From assembly GCF_945859705.1 (NCBI RefSeq), contig NC_079134.1, forward strand, positions 122,946,620 through 123,010,619: DNA of 64,000 nt. Reading direction: 5' to 3'. The translations under genes were made by a program, and so were the position numbers. Under the pieces are notes generated by a model. It saw nothing but the letters and a program-made list of their open reading frames with translations, did not search any database and was not told the origin of the DNA. Within the stretch, counting starts at the first letter, position 1. Each line of letters begins with the position of its first letter. The DNA comes from Episyrphus balteatus. Lineage: Eukaryota; Arthropoda; Insecta; Diptera; Syrphidae. Positions 24,779 to 35,583 of this stretch are shown in pieces.

Positions 24779-27340
24779 AAGGCACTTAAATAACTAGAAC
24801 TAACAGGCACTAGCAATCTTTATAACGTTTCTAAGGTCTCTGGTCAAGTGCCTCACCATCACAACAAAGCACTGTGGAAAACATTTCACTATATCAATTA
24901 AAAATATAATATCTCTGCTTATCCTTCAAACATTCAAAATTATAAACTGTCCCAATTTCTCTCTAGTTTTTATGCTCATATCTGTAAGTCATCTAAAGGT
25001 CTAGAGGTCTCAAGTTTCGTTAAAAAATACATTATGTTCAGATAGATAATTTGCATTCCCTTTCGTTATAAACGTCATTCGTAGAAGCTTTTGCGTCTTT
25101 TTTCAAGAGGGCGCTGCCTAGCTAAGCAGTAGCTAAGCTTTTTAAGCTTAGAATTACGCATATACGAGGATGATTACATGACCAACTTTCCAATATACCT
25201 GATAGAAGCAAATGCAAAAATACCAGGGAGACTTTCCAAAAAAAAAATGTGGATCATTAGTGGAGAGTTAAAATGACTACGAGATCATAACAGCAATGCG
25301 CCGTATATAAGGAAGAAGAAGAATGTTGCCTAGGTTCATTGTTCTCAATTAAAGTTATTTATGTAAACTCTTCAAACTCCCCACACTTCTTTTTGTATTA
25401 ATTGATCCTTAAAACTGATATGTTCTCGTTCGAAACCATTAATCATCTTAAAAACTGTCTCTTGCAACAAAAATAATATTTAACTACCATAATGAGTAAA
25501 ATAAATCTATGATAAAGTGACCGCATCGTTGAATCTTATAAGTGTCTTCTAAATGAACTCAACTTCTAACCCCAAGACCGCATAATAATGGATGTTTTTC
25601 ACACCATCATCGTCACCATCGACATTATATGCTTTTTAAAGACTCCTTTCAAAACCTAAGTTATTTTTTTTTATTAAGAAAGAAAAAAAAAAAATTAAAA
25701 GAAAGTCTTGAGGTATATTATTCCTGACCATAAGGATGCAAAAATCAATATGAAATATCATTTGCAATTATAGTTGTTATTGTATAGGTATGTTGCGCTA
25801 TTGCACAGCACATTCATCGAATTATCTACGTTAGGCCACAAATTATGCCTGAAGTTGGTAGTCGTTTTGATATATTTGGTCGGCTTTGAACTCGAGGCTA
25901 TGATGGCTGCATCAGCAGCAGTAACAGCAACTAGCAGCTCTAGCATCTAGCAGCAGCAGCAGCACATCAGTGACACATGCAAGAAAGTGTGCTGCTACGG
26001 TCGATGCACTTGAAGCGGGAAACAAAAAGAAAACTTATTCCAGGCGCAACCAACAAATAAACGCAACGGTATGGTCGGTGGTGTTGCAACAAAATTTATT
26101 ATTTTACTCAACAATTTCATTTGTTGTACTGCCATTTGTTAAAAAAGAAGAAAGTGATTTTTTTTCTTTGTTGTTGTTGTATATTTTTGTACTAAATCAA
26201 TGGCTGTCACTTCAGCATGAAGAGTACCTACAGCTTTTGGCTTAAAATGGGAAAAAAAAAAAAATGAACAACGCCAATGGATCTTTGAACTTCTCGCAGA
26301 GTACATGATGGGATGTTTTGTATTTCAACTCCATAGATGGTCGGTGCGAGATATAAAGATGGACATGACGACACCTGCAGCAGCAGTATTAATCTAAAGC
26401 AGCAAACGGAAGTAGGTGTAGATTATGGCGTTAACTAGCTAAATGGTTTATCTTACTAAAAATTTGTTTGAATTGGGATTGTGAGTCATTGAGTGCTATT
26501 AAATTTGGGTGTGCATGATATGGATGAGTTGTCGCTATAAAAAGAAATTCTATACATTTTGTTTTACAAAACAGTCAGATTTGAGATATTCAATATTAAT
26601 TATAGATCCAATTGAATTTAAGACGAAAATGAAAACAAAAGGTAAGGAAGGGTAAGAGAATTTCATCGCCAACATAAATAAGTTCATTCAGCTTTTTCGA
26701 TCCTACTTACAAATATAATGAATTCCTTAATGTAACTTCCTTACAAGTTCACATTTCTTACAAATCGAAAATATCTTACAGGAAAAGCAGAGTTTACTTC
26801 CCTTTAATTGAAGTATAAGGAAAACCGATAAAAATTGCTTGGGCCAGATGAAATTCCCTTATATTTTCGTGTTTAGGAATTTTCTTTCTATGCAAAGCAA
26901 ACATTGTTAATTGAATAATTGTTTAACGGAATAGGATGTTGTCAAAACAGAAGGAATTCGCGAATGCAGTTGAAAAAATTGGAAATCTAATATAAGCGGA
27001 ATAAAATCTTTTTTTTCATGAACGAAACCCTCCAAATTACCTTAATTTTTTTGTGCCGCCTTTCCTCACTTTACTCCGTGGAGCAAGCGTTATTGCTATA
27101 GACTATGACGCCAGAAGCCTGAGTTCGTATCAGAACCTGCAGCATATTCAAACATTTTTTCACAGGAACTGCCTCTTGCTAAGAATTGACAAAGTCTGTG
27201 AGTGCTGGACGCAATACCCTTGGGAGCCTTCTTTTGAATTTAGGGGACATTTTCCAATTACGGAAGATAGTAGAGTTTTCCCGCTACCCTACCCTTATGC
27301 GATCATTGAAATTTAGACTCTTCACACTTGAGAAGTACTT
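24779..27340. other. Intronic stretch with a CAG-rich, enhancer-like segment
   Basis: Around 25880-26060 the DNA becomes less AT-rich and carries repeated AGCAGCAG words, including CAGCAGCAGCAGCA near 25951. Another CTGCAGCAGCAG segment lies near 26378. Such CAG/CTG clusters are common in fly enhancers and UTRs, but no specific factor site can be claimed. An 87-aa frame at 27053-27316 (+) has near-normal composition; I do not recognise it, and it lacks obvious splice or start context. Confidence 0.35.
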
Positions 27341-29077
27341 ATATGCTATTGATTATGTAGTTTAGAAAGGAACTAAGACGTTCACGGGTTTTTATTGCAG
27401 GAATCGTTCAATTGGTTATACAAGAAGATAAAACCGAGGAGTGCTATTAAATGAGAGGGTGGAAACTGGAGATAGGGGTGCAAAAGCCCCCTTTTTGGTT
27501 TTTTTCAATATACCTCGTAAACCAAGCAAAATTTTGATATATTGCACATAAAACTTTTTGTAGAGAATTAAATTTCCTATTGAAATAATGTTTTTTTAAA
27601 AATTGAAAAAAAAAATTTCCATACCAAAATAGTCAAAACAATCATAAAAAAAATATCAAAAAAATCGATTTTTTGAGTATTTTTGCTTTTTTAGTCGTAC
27701 ATTTTTTTTGGGTTGAGATAGACATAAACATTGCCCCAAAGAAAAAAAGAAAATTAAATTTCCTTCAAAATGCTGTGCTCACCAAATTTTTTCATTGAAA
27801 ATTAACCGAAGTATGGCCATTTTAATCTATCTTTTTTCGCATTTTTAGTTTTACTCAAGTAAAACAGAAACATTTGAGGGGAAAGTACGATAACTTAAGC
27901 ACCAAGAACTGATAATGAGATTTTGTAGAGGGGTTAGATACAATCATTGTTTACTATGGGAGGGGGGGGTCAATGTCCCCTCGTTTTGGCGGGAGGGGCA
28001 ATATTCTAAAAAAATACTTAAAATAAAAAAAAAATTATTAAAAAACAACGGCAACACTTACAGTTTTGATTGATACTTTTTTTTCAAAAGCTAGAATATT
28101 AAACTTTATTTTAATTTTAAAATTTGATAAGAAATCAATTAAGGCAGTTTAATCTGTTGATCAATTTCGTATTGAAGTCCACAGTCTTTGTGAAAATTGT
28201 ACTCAATGTGCTTTTTAAACTTTTTTTTCATAAGTTTTGACTTTGAAATCGGGTATTTCAAAAACAATTGATTAAAATAACTTCATTTTAAAATAAATAT
28301 TAAGTTTAATATTCTAGCTTTTGAAAAAAGTATCAATCAAAACTGTAAGTGTTGCCGTTGTTTTTTAATAATTTTTTTTTATTTTAAGTATTTTTTTTTT
28401 GAAAATTGCCCCTCCTTCCAAAACGGGCGGACATTGACCCCCCCTCCCATAGTAAACAATGATTGTATTTAACCCCTCTACAAAATCTCATTATCAGTTC
28501 TTGGTGCTTAAGTTATCGTACTTTCCCCTCAAATGTTTCTGTTTTACTTGAGTAAAACTAAAAATGCGAAAAAAGATAGATTAAAATGGCCATACTTCGG
28601 TTAATTTTCAATGAAAAAATTTGGTGAGCACAGCATTTTGAAGGAAATTTAATTTTCTTTTTTTCTTTGAAGCAATGTTTATGTCTATCTCAGCCCAAAA
28701 AAAATGTACGACTAAAAAAGCAAAAATACTCAAAAAATCGATTTTTTTGATATTTTTTTTATGATTGTTTCGACTATTTTGGTATGGAAATTTTTTTTTT
28801 TCAATTTTTAAAAAAACATTATTTCAATAGGAAATTTAATTCTCTACAAAAAGTTTTATGTGCAATATATCAAAATTTTGCTTGGTTTAGGAGGTATATT
28901 GAAAAAAACCAAAAAGGGGGCTTTTGCACCCCTATCTTCAGTTTCCACCCTCTCATTTAATAGCACTCCGCGGTTTTATCTTCTTGTATAACCCATTGAA
29001 CGATTCCTGCAATAAAAACCCGTGAACGTCTTAGTTCCTTATTACCCTGTTTTTTTCGACATAATCAATAGCCTATT
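27341..29077. repeat. Very long inverted repeat (1.74 kb, ~780-bp arms, ~165-bp loop)
   Basis: The arm at 27341-28122 is repeated as its reverse complement at 28290-29077. Matching landmarks include AAGGAACTAAGACGTTCACG (27367) against CGTGAACGTCTTAGTTCCTT (ending 29040), GGGTGCAAAAGCCCCCTTTT against AAAAGGGGGCTTTTGCACCC, and GGCAACACTTACAGTTTTGA against TCAAAACTGTAAGTGTTGCC near the loop. The outermost ~20 bp (ATGCTATTGATTATG) match with a short mismatched stretch. Only scattered single-base differences and small indels separate the arms. No transposase frame is seen in either arm. Confidence 0.95.
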
Positions 29078-30114
29078 ATCTAACCATACAAATAAATGTA
29101 AGGAATAGGTCAGAAAATAAAATCCCAATGTTTTTTTCATAATGATCTAAACGCTTAGAACTGCCAGCCTAATTATTTTTAATAGTTGGTTACCGAGGAA
29201 TCACTCACTAATCTTCATAGTGTGGGATATCGAACGGTAATTGTCACAGCTTTGGGTATCAAAACTCTGAAGGTATTTCTTCAGCCTAACAGCTATTCCC
29301 GTTTTGGAGTATGTAACCGCCTCACTAAAACTTCTTTGCCTGTCGCAAACACCTGTGGAAAATTTCGTCGTCTTCGACAAGAAGTTGACCTTGAGCATTG
29401 CTAATGAACCGTGAAAAACAATCTTCTGACAATTTCGTCTTCTTTGCGTTGCTTTTTTGAAGATGATAGCGAACTAATTCGTATTTTGTCGTAGCCCTTG
29501 AAAAGCACCAGCATTTTGGGGTAGAAATTTCCCTGATTCAGGCCCTCAATATTCTTATGATGAATTTGTGCGGACTCTATGTATCCGAGCACTTCGACCA
29601 ATCTTTGGAAGTTTTTTTTCTTTTTCTTCAAATTGGTTAAGATTTATCATTCCCCTACAAGCTTGTTTGCCTTGTTGGTTGTGTCCTTTTAAAATACCTA
29701 ACAGATAATTTTGTACACTGTTTGTACATTTCGAACTATAAGTATTTGTGTTGATAAAGATAGTATGTTTTGCATATTCGAGTTTAAGGTTCCTCTCTTT
29801 TCTTTATCTTTATTATGGAATTATGTCTCCACAAAATATTTTATTGGCAGGAGACGGTATTCGTGGGCGATCTCCTCTCTCTATTTAATTTGCAATCTTT
29901 TACTCGAGGTTTCATCTGAAATCTACTTAGCTCTGACCTGAGATTTTCTGCTCTAGTGCCTGGCGAGTACTTCCATAATACTTAAATTCACAAAATCTTG
30001 CGTCCAATTTAGATTCAATTACGTTGCGGTAGACCAAAAACAGTCTTCCAATACCATTAATGGTTAAACTTTCTTCCATAAGTTATATCTAACCAAACTA
30101 CTCAAATACATATC
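29078..30114. other. Intronic stretch with an unassigned decayed coding-like segment
   Basis: At about 29180-29640 the composition is less AT-rich. The minus strand stays mostly open across several frames (76 aa at 29401-29631, 65 aa at 29201-29398), and the + strand has a 72-aa frame at 29186-29404. Together they could be a decayed transposon or a gene fragment. I recognise no family motif, so nothing firmer is claimed. Confidence 0.3.
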
Positions 30115-30366
30115 GTCCGCCTCATGCTAGAAACATGAATGTGCAAAAATGAAAATATTGGAAAATCGTGTAACAAGGTTTGTAGGTGTCAAATAAATTA
30201 GCTTTTTTCATGTGACTAGCATCATAAAATAATGAGTTTTCCTTGCTCTCTGCGTATTCTTAATTTTGGCAAATCATAGATCACCTAAAGGGTAATCCAA
30301 CCCACCAATTAACTTGAAATCCGAAAACCGAAACTTCCCACATTCATGTTTCTGGCCTAAGGGGGA
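30115..30366. mobile_element. Small inverted-repeat element (~252 bp)
   Basis: GTCCGCCTCATGCTAGAAACATGAATGTG at the left end is an imperfect inverted match of CACATTCATGTTTCTGGCCTAAGGGGGAC at the right end. The ends GTCC and GGAC match at the termini. There is no coding content. Confidence 0.6.
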
Positions 30367-31163
30367 CAATTATTCATTTATCCCGAAGTCCACTAAAGAA
30401 CACTTTTATCATATCTAATAGCAATAAATCAATTGTTTCGTTTGCTGTCAAAATCTTTATTTTAATAACGCATAAATTTGTATTTCTTTTTACCAACTAA
30501 TTTCTATTAAAAAAAAACACGAATAAAAAAACCTCTTTCTTATTTATTAATAAAGTTTTCATTTTTTGTTTAACTTTCAATACCAAACATTTTTTTTGTA
30601 AAATGTAAAAGATCCTACATCTCAATCAATTTCTTTCATAACTTTAGCTTTCCAATTTCATAACATCTGTTTTTTTTTTTCTTCTTTTATTTTCCAACAA
30701 AACTTTTCTATTATGCATACAAATTAATACAGATTCCCAGAAATGATAATATTCAAATTAATTCGGGCATCTTTTCATTTTCACCAAAAGTAAGAACATA
30801 TATTTACTTTACCTTGCTTATACTTTTTATCAAAGAGCATTCACTTTCTGATTGAAATCTCTTTATTCCAGTGGTATCACTTTCGATTTAGTATTTCTAT
30901 TATACTCCTATGCATATTTAAGAGACTTTCGTTTATTTTATTTTTCTTTAGTGAAAAATTATTTGTTTATTTTGATCATGCTTTTGGCCTAGGCTAAGAT
31001 ATTTTTCTGTCACCTATTGTTGTTAAAAAGTTGGTCAAATGAATTTTAATTGCGATGGGTGAATTGAATGCCGGACACATGAATCATTTTTTTTTTAAAC
31101 GTTACCGGGATTTTATGTATTCAGTTGGTAACTTTAAGCTTTCAACTTTGTTTGTTTAAGAGT
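30367..31163. other. AT-rich intronic stretch
   Basis: Homopolymer-rich sequence in which I see no gene, RNA or element boundaries. Confidence 0.4.
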
Positions 31164-31784
31164 ACAATTGAATCATTTATTTGCAAAACATGATAAGTCC
31201 ATGATTTTTAATTCTTCAGGAGAAGAAAAAAACGTTCCATTTTCTTTTGATATGCGTAACAAAATGTATAAAAAATATATTCTGTAGGACTCTTGCCTAG
31301 CTACAAAATACCGTTTCGTTTTTAATTTTTGGAGCGATAGTTCAAAAGATAAAAAATAAAAACGCTTTTGGACTTATCATACTTTGAAAATAAACGGATG
31401 TGAAATTAGTTTTAAAATGGATATACAATTTTGCTTTTAGCCCCAGTCTATCAAAAAATTGTATTAGAGACTAAAATACAATGTCCGGACTACTTATTTA
31501 ACTTTAAAGTAGCTTTTAACTTAAGATTTTCAATCATTAGTCGAATATAGCATTTACACAAAAAGAAGCTGTTGTTTATTTTCAAAAGATGATAAGTCCG
31601 GGACTTATTCTGTTTTTGATACTGAAAAAATATTTCGCGTAGCTGTAAAATCGGATATAGATGGAGTAGATACTTCATATTTTGAAGACAGACGTGGTTA
31701 TCCCTGGAGTACAAATTTAGTCAAAAAAACGAATTTTGAAAAAAAGTGGACTTATCATGTTTTGAAAATAAATGGTTCAATTGT
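31164..31784. mobile_element. Fold-back element with GATAAGTCC repeats (~620 bp)
   Basis: ACAATTGAATCATTTATTTG at the left end is inverted at the right end as AAATAAATGGTTCAATTGT. The match continues through ACATGATAAGTCCA against TGGACTTATCATGT. Internal copies of GATAAGTCC and GGACTTATCAT near 31370 and 31585 add further fold-back potential. There is no transposase frame. Confidence 0.7.
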
Positions 31785-32439
31785 GGGTTGGTTTTCAGAA
31801 ACACAAAAATACGATGACTATAGTGCCAAGTACTCACATAGAATAGAAAAAACGTCCGGAGTGGTTCAAAATCCAGATTATTATTCTCTAAATGGGGAAT
31901 TCACCCTAGAATATAGATAAAACAGAAAGGATTGTTATTTTAATAAATTGCACGACTGGGATCGCACGTACCTGCTCTTATGCCTAAAGTAACTCTAATG
32001 TTAAAGCTTTTTGTTTTTATTCAAGAAATTTTAAATTTGATATTTTGAAGAAATTTCAAAAGTAGTATAAAAAAAATTATATCTGTTTTTATAATTAATT
32101 AAACACTGTTTTAAATGATCTTTTACAAAAAACCAAGTATGCCATTTTATTTCTTGTATAAAAATGTATTTTTAGAAAAAAAAATTCGAAAATCGTAGGA
32201 GCCATTTTTTATAAAAAAAAATTTTTACAAATAAAAACTTTCTAACATTTTTCAAAAAAAAAAGTTGGTATACCATTTTGAAGAAATAATTAATTTACAC
32301 ATAAAAACGAAATTTAAAGATTTTTCATCAATCCGTTTTCAAAAAATTGATTCTTCGAAACAAATTTTTGAAATATTTTTTAAAAATCCAAAAGTGTGTT
32401 TTTTAAAAATTTTCTTTAATTTTAATATTACCTTTACTT

Positions 32440-32940
32440 AAATGCTCCTGTATACAAATTTTCGTTGAAAGCGGATTAGTCTTGTACGAGTTATTCATAA
32501 ATCAAAAAAACCATTCTATGACAGGTACCGTTAATAACGGTACAAAAAAGTACAAAAGTTGGCTCTTATGAGTAATACTTCACACAAAAATTTTAATCAA
32601 TATCGTTAGAGCCGTTTTTATATGGCATGTACCGTTAGTTTTGGTCATAAAAATAAAATTCCAATTTCCCCTCTAGGGAATCACCCAAAACTGCTAAATA
32701 CCAAGTTTGAAGAAAATCACTTCACTCGTTTAGGCTGCAGCTACAGATAGAGACAGACACACAGACAGACAGAATTGCCGGACCCACTTTTTTGGCATTC
32801 TCCATCATCGTAATGTCACGTAAAATTGTTATCTCGAGTTCGATTTTTTTTACGAATCCTAAACTTGCCCTATAGTACATATATCGCAAGTAAAAAAATA
32901 AAATTTTTGAAATAAAATTCGGCAATGAAACGGCATATCG
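32440..32940 (+). repeat. Interspersed repeat with (ACAG)n core, mini-me/SINE-like
   Basis: An ACAGATAGAGACAGACACAC and ACAGACAGACAG simple core (about 32745-32775) is embedded in a longer unit. Before it lies ACCGTTAATAACGGTAC; after it come GGACCCACTTTTTTGG, CATCATCGTAATGTCACG, TTATCTCGAGTTCGATTTTT and ACTTGCCCTATAGTACAT. Elements of this design, with a GTCT/ACAG microsatellite core and conserved flanks, are common in flies. Parts of the upstream half recur near 38565-38690, 41400-41530 and 43245-43340. The 67-aa minus frame through it is not a gene. Confidence 0.6.
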
Positions 32941-33057
32941 TTACTTTTGTGGAGTATCTTGCAAAATGTTTAAGAATGATAATAATTTGTCAAAATTCAT
33001 AAGCTAACTTGTTAACACCTTTAAGGCTTCACTAGAATTTTATAGTACAATAACCTT

Positions 33058-33615
33058 GTACATTAGGACATTCGTTATTTTGTTTTTTTTTTTTTTTTTC
33101 GAGAATCAAGTTACTATTTCTAAATAATAAAAAAAAATCTAATTTTTTCAGATTTTTATTTTGACGCTAGATGGAGACGGGTTAAAATTTGTTCTTATTT
33201 GAAATAGGTATTGTGTATTTAGGTATATGTATTTTTTTTTGCTAGATGGCGACGGGTTAAAATTTGTTCTTATTTGAAATAGGTATTATGTATTTAGGTA
33301 TAGGTATTTTTTTTTTTATATAGCCTTAAAGTGAAAATTTTTGATGAAGTTCTTGCTTTGTTTTAGTCAGGACATGCATGTCCTGGTCACTTAGTCTTAG
33401 AAAAAAGGTTTATACCTTTTGGAAAACGGTATTTAATAGTTAAAAATAGACATGAACTTCAAATTCCCTAAGGCTATATATTAAAAAAAAATAAAATATA
33501 TGAGACTATTTAATGATTTAATCAACATAATTTCAAATAAGACTTTAATCCTCTTGGGTCGCCATCTAGCGTCAAAATAAAAGTCTGAAAAAAAAATAGG
33601 GGATTTTTTTACAAT
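33058..33615. mobile_element. Fold-back repeat carrying GCTAGATGGCGAC motifs
   Basis: A 73-bp segment starting GCTAGATGG(A/C)GACGGG is directly duplicated (about 33168-33240 and 33241-33311). The same sequence returns in inverted, diverged form near 33470-33590 (GGGTCGCCATCTAGCGTCAA). The centre folds through TATATAGCCTTA and TAAGGCTATATA. One end carries GTACATTAGGAC next to TCGTTATTT. A partial relative lies at 56067-56220, including GGGGCGCCATCTAGCGTC and an inverted GCCCTAATGTACAT end. Confidence 0.7.
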
Positions 33616-33624
33616 GTAGGGGAA

Positions 33625-34262
33625 AGGTGCGAACAGTGGGACAGTGCAAACAGTGAGACAATCCATTTTTCTCTTTTCTGAAAATAAGCACAGTAACGTT
33701 AGTTTGGGTCAAAACGTTTATTTCCTGCGTCTTTTAATTTTGTCCCGACTAAATTAAAGCTGTCCATTTTCCTACAACGTAAAATATCACACAAAATCAA
33801 GTGAAAGTAGTTTATGGAGTTTTATAAAAAGAGTGTATAACACAAAAAAATCTGGTTAGTAGACAGAACTTTTTTTTACAAATGTATTATATTAATATGT
33901 TCTTTCATAAAAAAATATCATGAAATAAGAATTCCTTCTCGTTTTTTTGTAATTATTTTTCCGAAAAATGACAAGAAGTAAACAGTGAGACATTATTAAA
34001 AAGCAAACAGTGAGACATAGATTTTTAAAAAGCAAACAGTGAGACATAGATTTTTAAAAAATCTATTATTTTAACATGACTTCAATATGATTTCTTAGTG
34101 TTTCTTGTTATTTTTTTTTTTTTTTGTTTTTGAAAAATGGGTTATAGTAACATAAATTAATTATATACTTGTCAATTACCTAATTATTTGATGTTTTCGT
34201 TAATTTTTTTTTTCACCAAAGAATGTCTCACTGATCGCACCTATTGCAAACAGTGAGACGTT
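33625..34262. repeat. Dispersed short repeat CAAACAGTGAGACA
   Basis: The word (G/A)CAAACAGTGAGACA or a close variant occurs near 33640, 33990, 34012, 34035 and 34247. Two copies near 34012 and 34035 are a direct tandem of about 29 bp (AAAAAGCAAACAGTGAGACA, then TAGATTTT). The words are all in the same orientation. No coding frame uses them. Confidence 0.55.
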
Positions 34263-35003
34263 TTGACTTTTTCTACATTTTAGTCCAATGTGATGCTCTC
34301 ATTCATTCTTTAACTACAAGTTTTTTTGCAACATTAAGATAAAATATGTCTTAAACTGACTTCAAAGTTTCATTAAGCTATCTTGAAAACATTCTAAGAT
34401 ATACCAATTTAAAAAAGGGTGTCTACTGCTATGGGGGTGGACGTCATGACGAAAACCACTTTTTTGAACTTCTCTTTCAAAAATGTTTATTTGACACGAA
34501 ACTATTACTTGACCTATAGATCAATAATTAAAAAGGGAAAGAAAACCAAATTTTAAGAATTAAAGTAAGGGCAAATATGTTTCGAAAAACTATATTTCTT
34601 CAAGTTGCCGTAATAATTTGAACATCAACTGTAAATTATAAAAAGTTGAAACATTTTTAAAATTGGTCAAGTTTTCTTTAATTTCATAATTTAATTTATG
34701 TTTACTTCCTTCATACGAACTGATCGTTGATTTTGGTTACATAAAAGTTTATTTAACATACAATTGAAGTGGGCGTACTAGTATCGTGTAAAAAGACCAT
34801 TAAACAAAGCCGTATCGTTGCTTATATTTTGTTTATATCAGTTTTTCCTTATTTTATGTTATGCATTACGTACCGCATAATGTTGCAATTTCTCACTTCA
34901 TTGAATTTGTTGCAAAAATTGATTTCCCTTAAATACTATTTCAATACAACCTCATTATGATAGAAAACGCATTAATCTGAATTTACATTTCCTTACCTTT
35001 CAG
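34263..35003. other. End of the putative first intron and its acceptor
   Basis: AT-rich sequence ending in the polypyrimidine tract and acceptor CCTTACCTTTCAG, whose final G is at 35003. The 63-aa open frame at 34769-34960 has no support as a gene. Confidence 0.45.
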
Positions 35004-35394
35004 AAATATCAACAAACTGCACCTGGTCAATCAACAAGCACCTTGCTGCCGCCTTAATCTCTCTAAACGGACCAATTTCATCACTTCAGAGAGTTGTGTG
35101 CAACTTACTTGCAGCTAAAATGCCGATAAATTGTAAATTTTATGAATCTGGCTGATTGCAAACGAAACTATCTCAAAACACGAAAGAAAAAAAAAAAATT
35201 ACACGAGTGCAATATCATTCATCGCACTCATATTGCAGAGTTAAAAATTGGATTTGCAAGAAAAAGCACCAAAACTTCAGACGAGCACTAATGCAATAAA
35301 CACGGAGGATTTGGTTCGCATCTGCAGCAGCAAACTAACAAAAACAGTGTGTTGTTTGGCTTGGATTGGCTTTGGATAATTAAAAATACCAAAC
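35004..35394 (+). other. Hil: 5' UTR of the hillarin coding transcript, with upstream ORFs
   Basis: This is the segment between the acceptor at 35003 and the ATG at 35395. It contains upstream ATGs: one opens an 11-codon frame (35120-35155), another a 49-codon frame (35142-35291), and ATG CAA TAA follows at 35292. None overlaps the main ATG. The uORFs could lower translation of the main frame. Alternatively transcription may start inside this segment (TTCAGAGAG near 35094), making it a first exon. Confidence 0.5.
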
Positions 35395-35583
35395 ATGTAT
35401 CGGCCAAATTTCTATGAATCCACATGTCTGCGTTGCAACGAAATCGTCTACCAGGTGGACCGAGTTGGCCCGCTAAAAGACTTTACATTCTTCCATTCGG
35501 GCTGTTTCAAATGCGTCCACTGTGGGACGAAATTAACACTTAAAACGTACTTCAATAGTCAGCACAAGCATGACGACAAGGAG
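35395..35583 (+). CDS. Hil: Hillarin coding exon 1: start codon and most of the LIM domain
   Basis: It has 63 codons, from ATG in the context ACCAAACATG to the donor GAG|GTGAGT, and ends in phase 0. It holds six of the eight LIM zinc ligands: Cys11, Cys14, His34, Cys37, Cys40 and Cys43. The last two ligands (Cys66, His69) are in the next exon, 9.9 kb away. The LIM domain is a protein-docking module, probably targeting the protein to actin or septin structures. Codon use is GC-richer than the surrounding intron, as expected for a real exon. Confidence 0.95.

Noticed and set aside
27053..27316. 87-aa + strand frame with fairly normal composition
   Set aside because: No recognisable motif, ATG in a poor context (GTGCCGCC follows a T run and the frame starts with an alternative codon), and no poly(A) or splice evidence.
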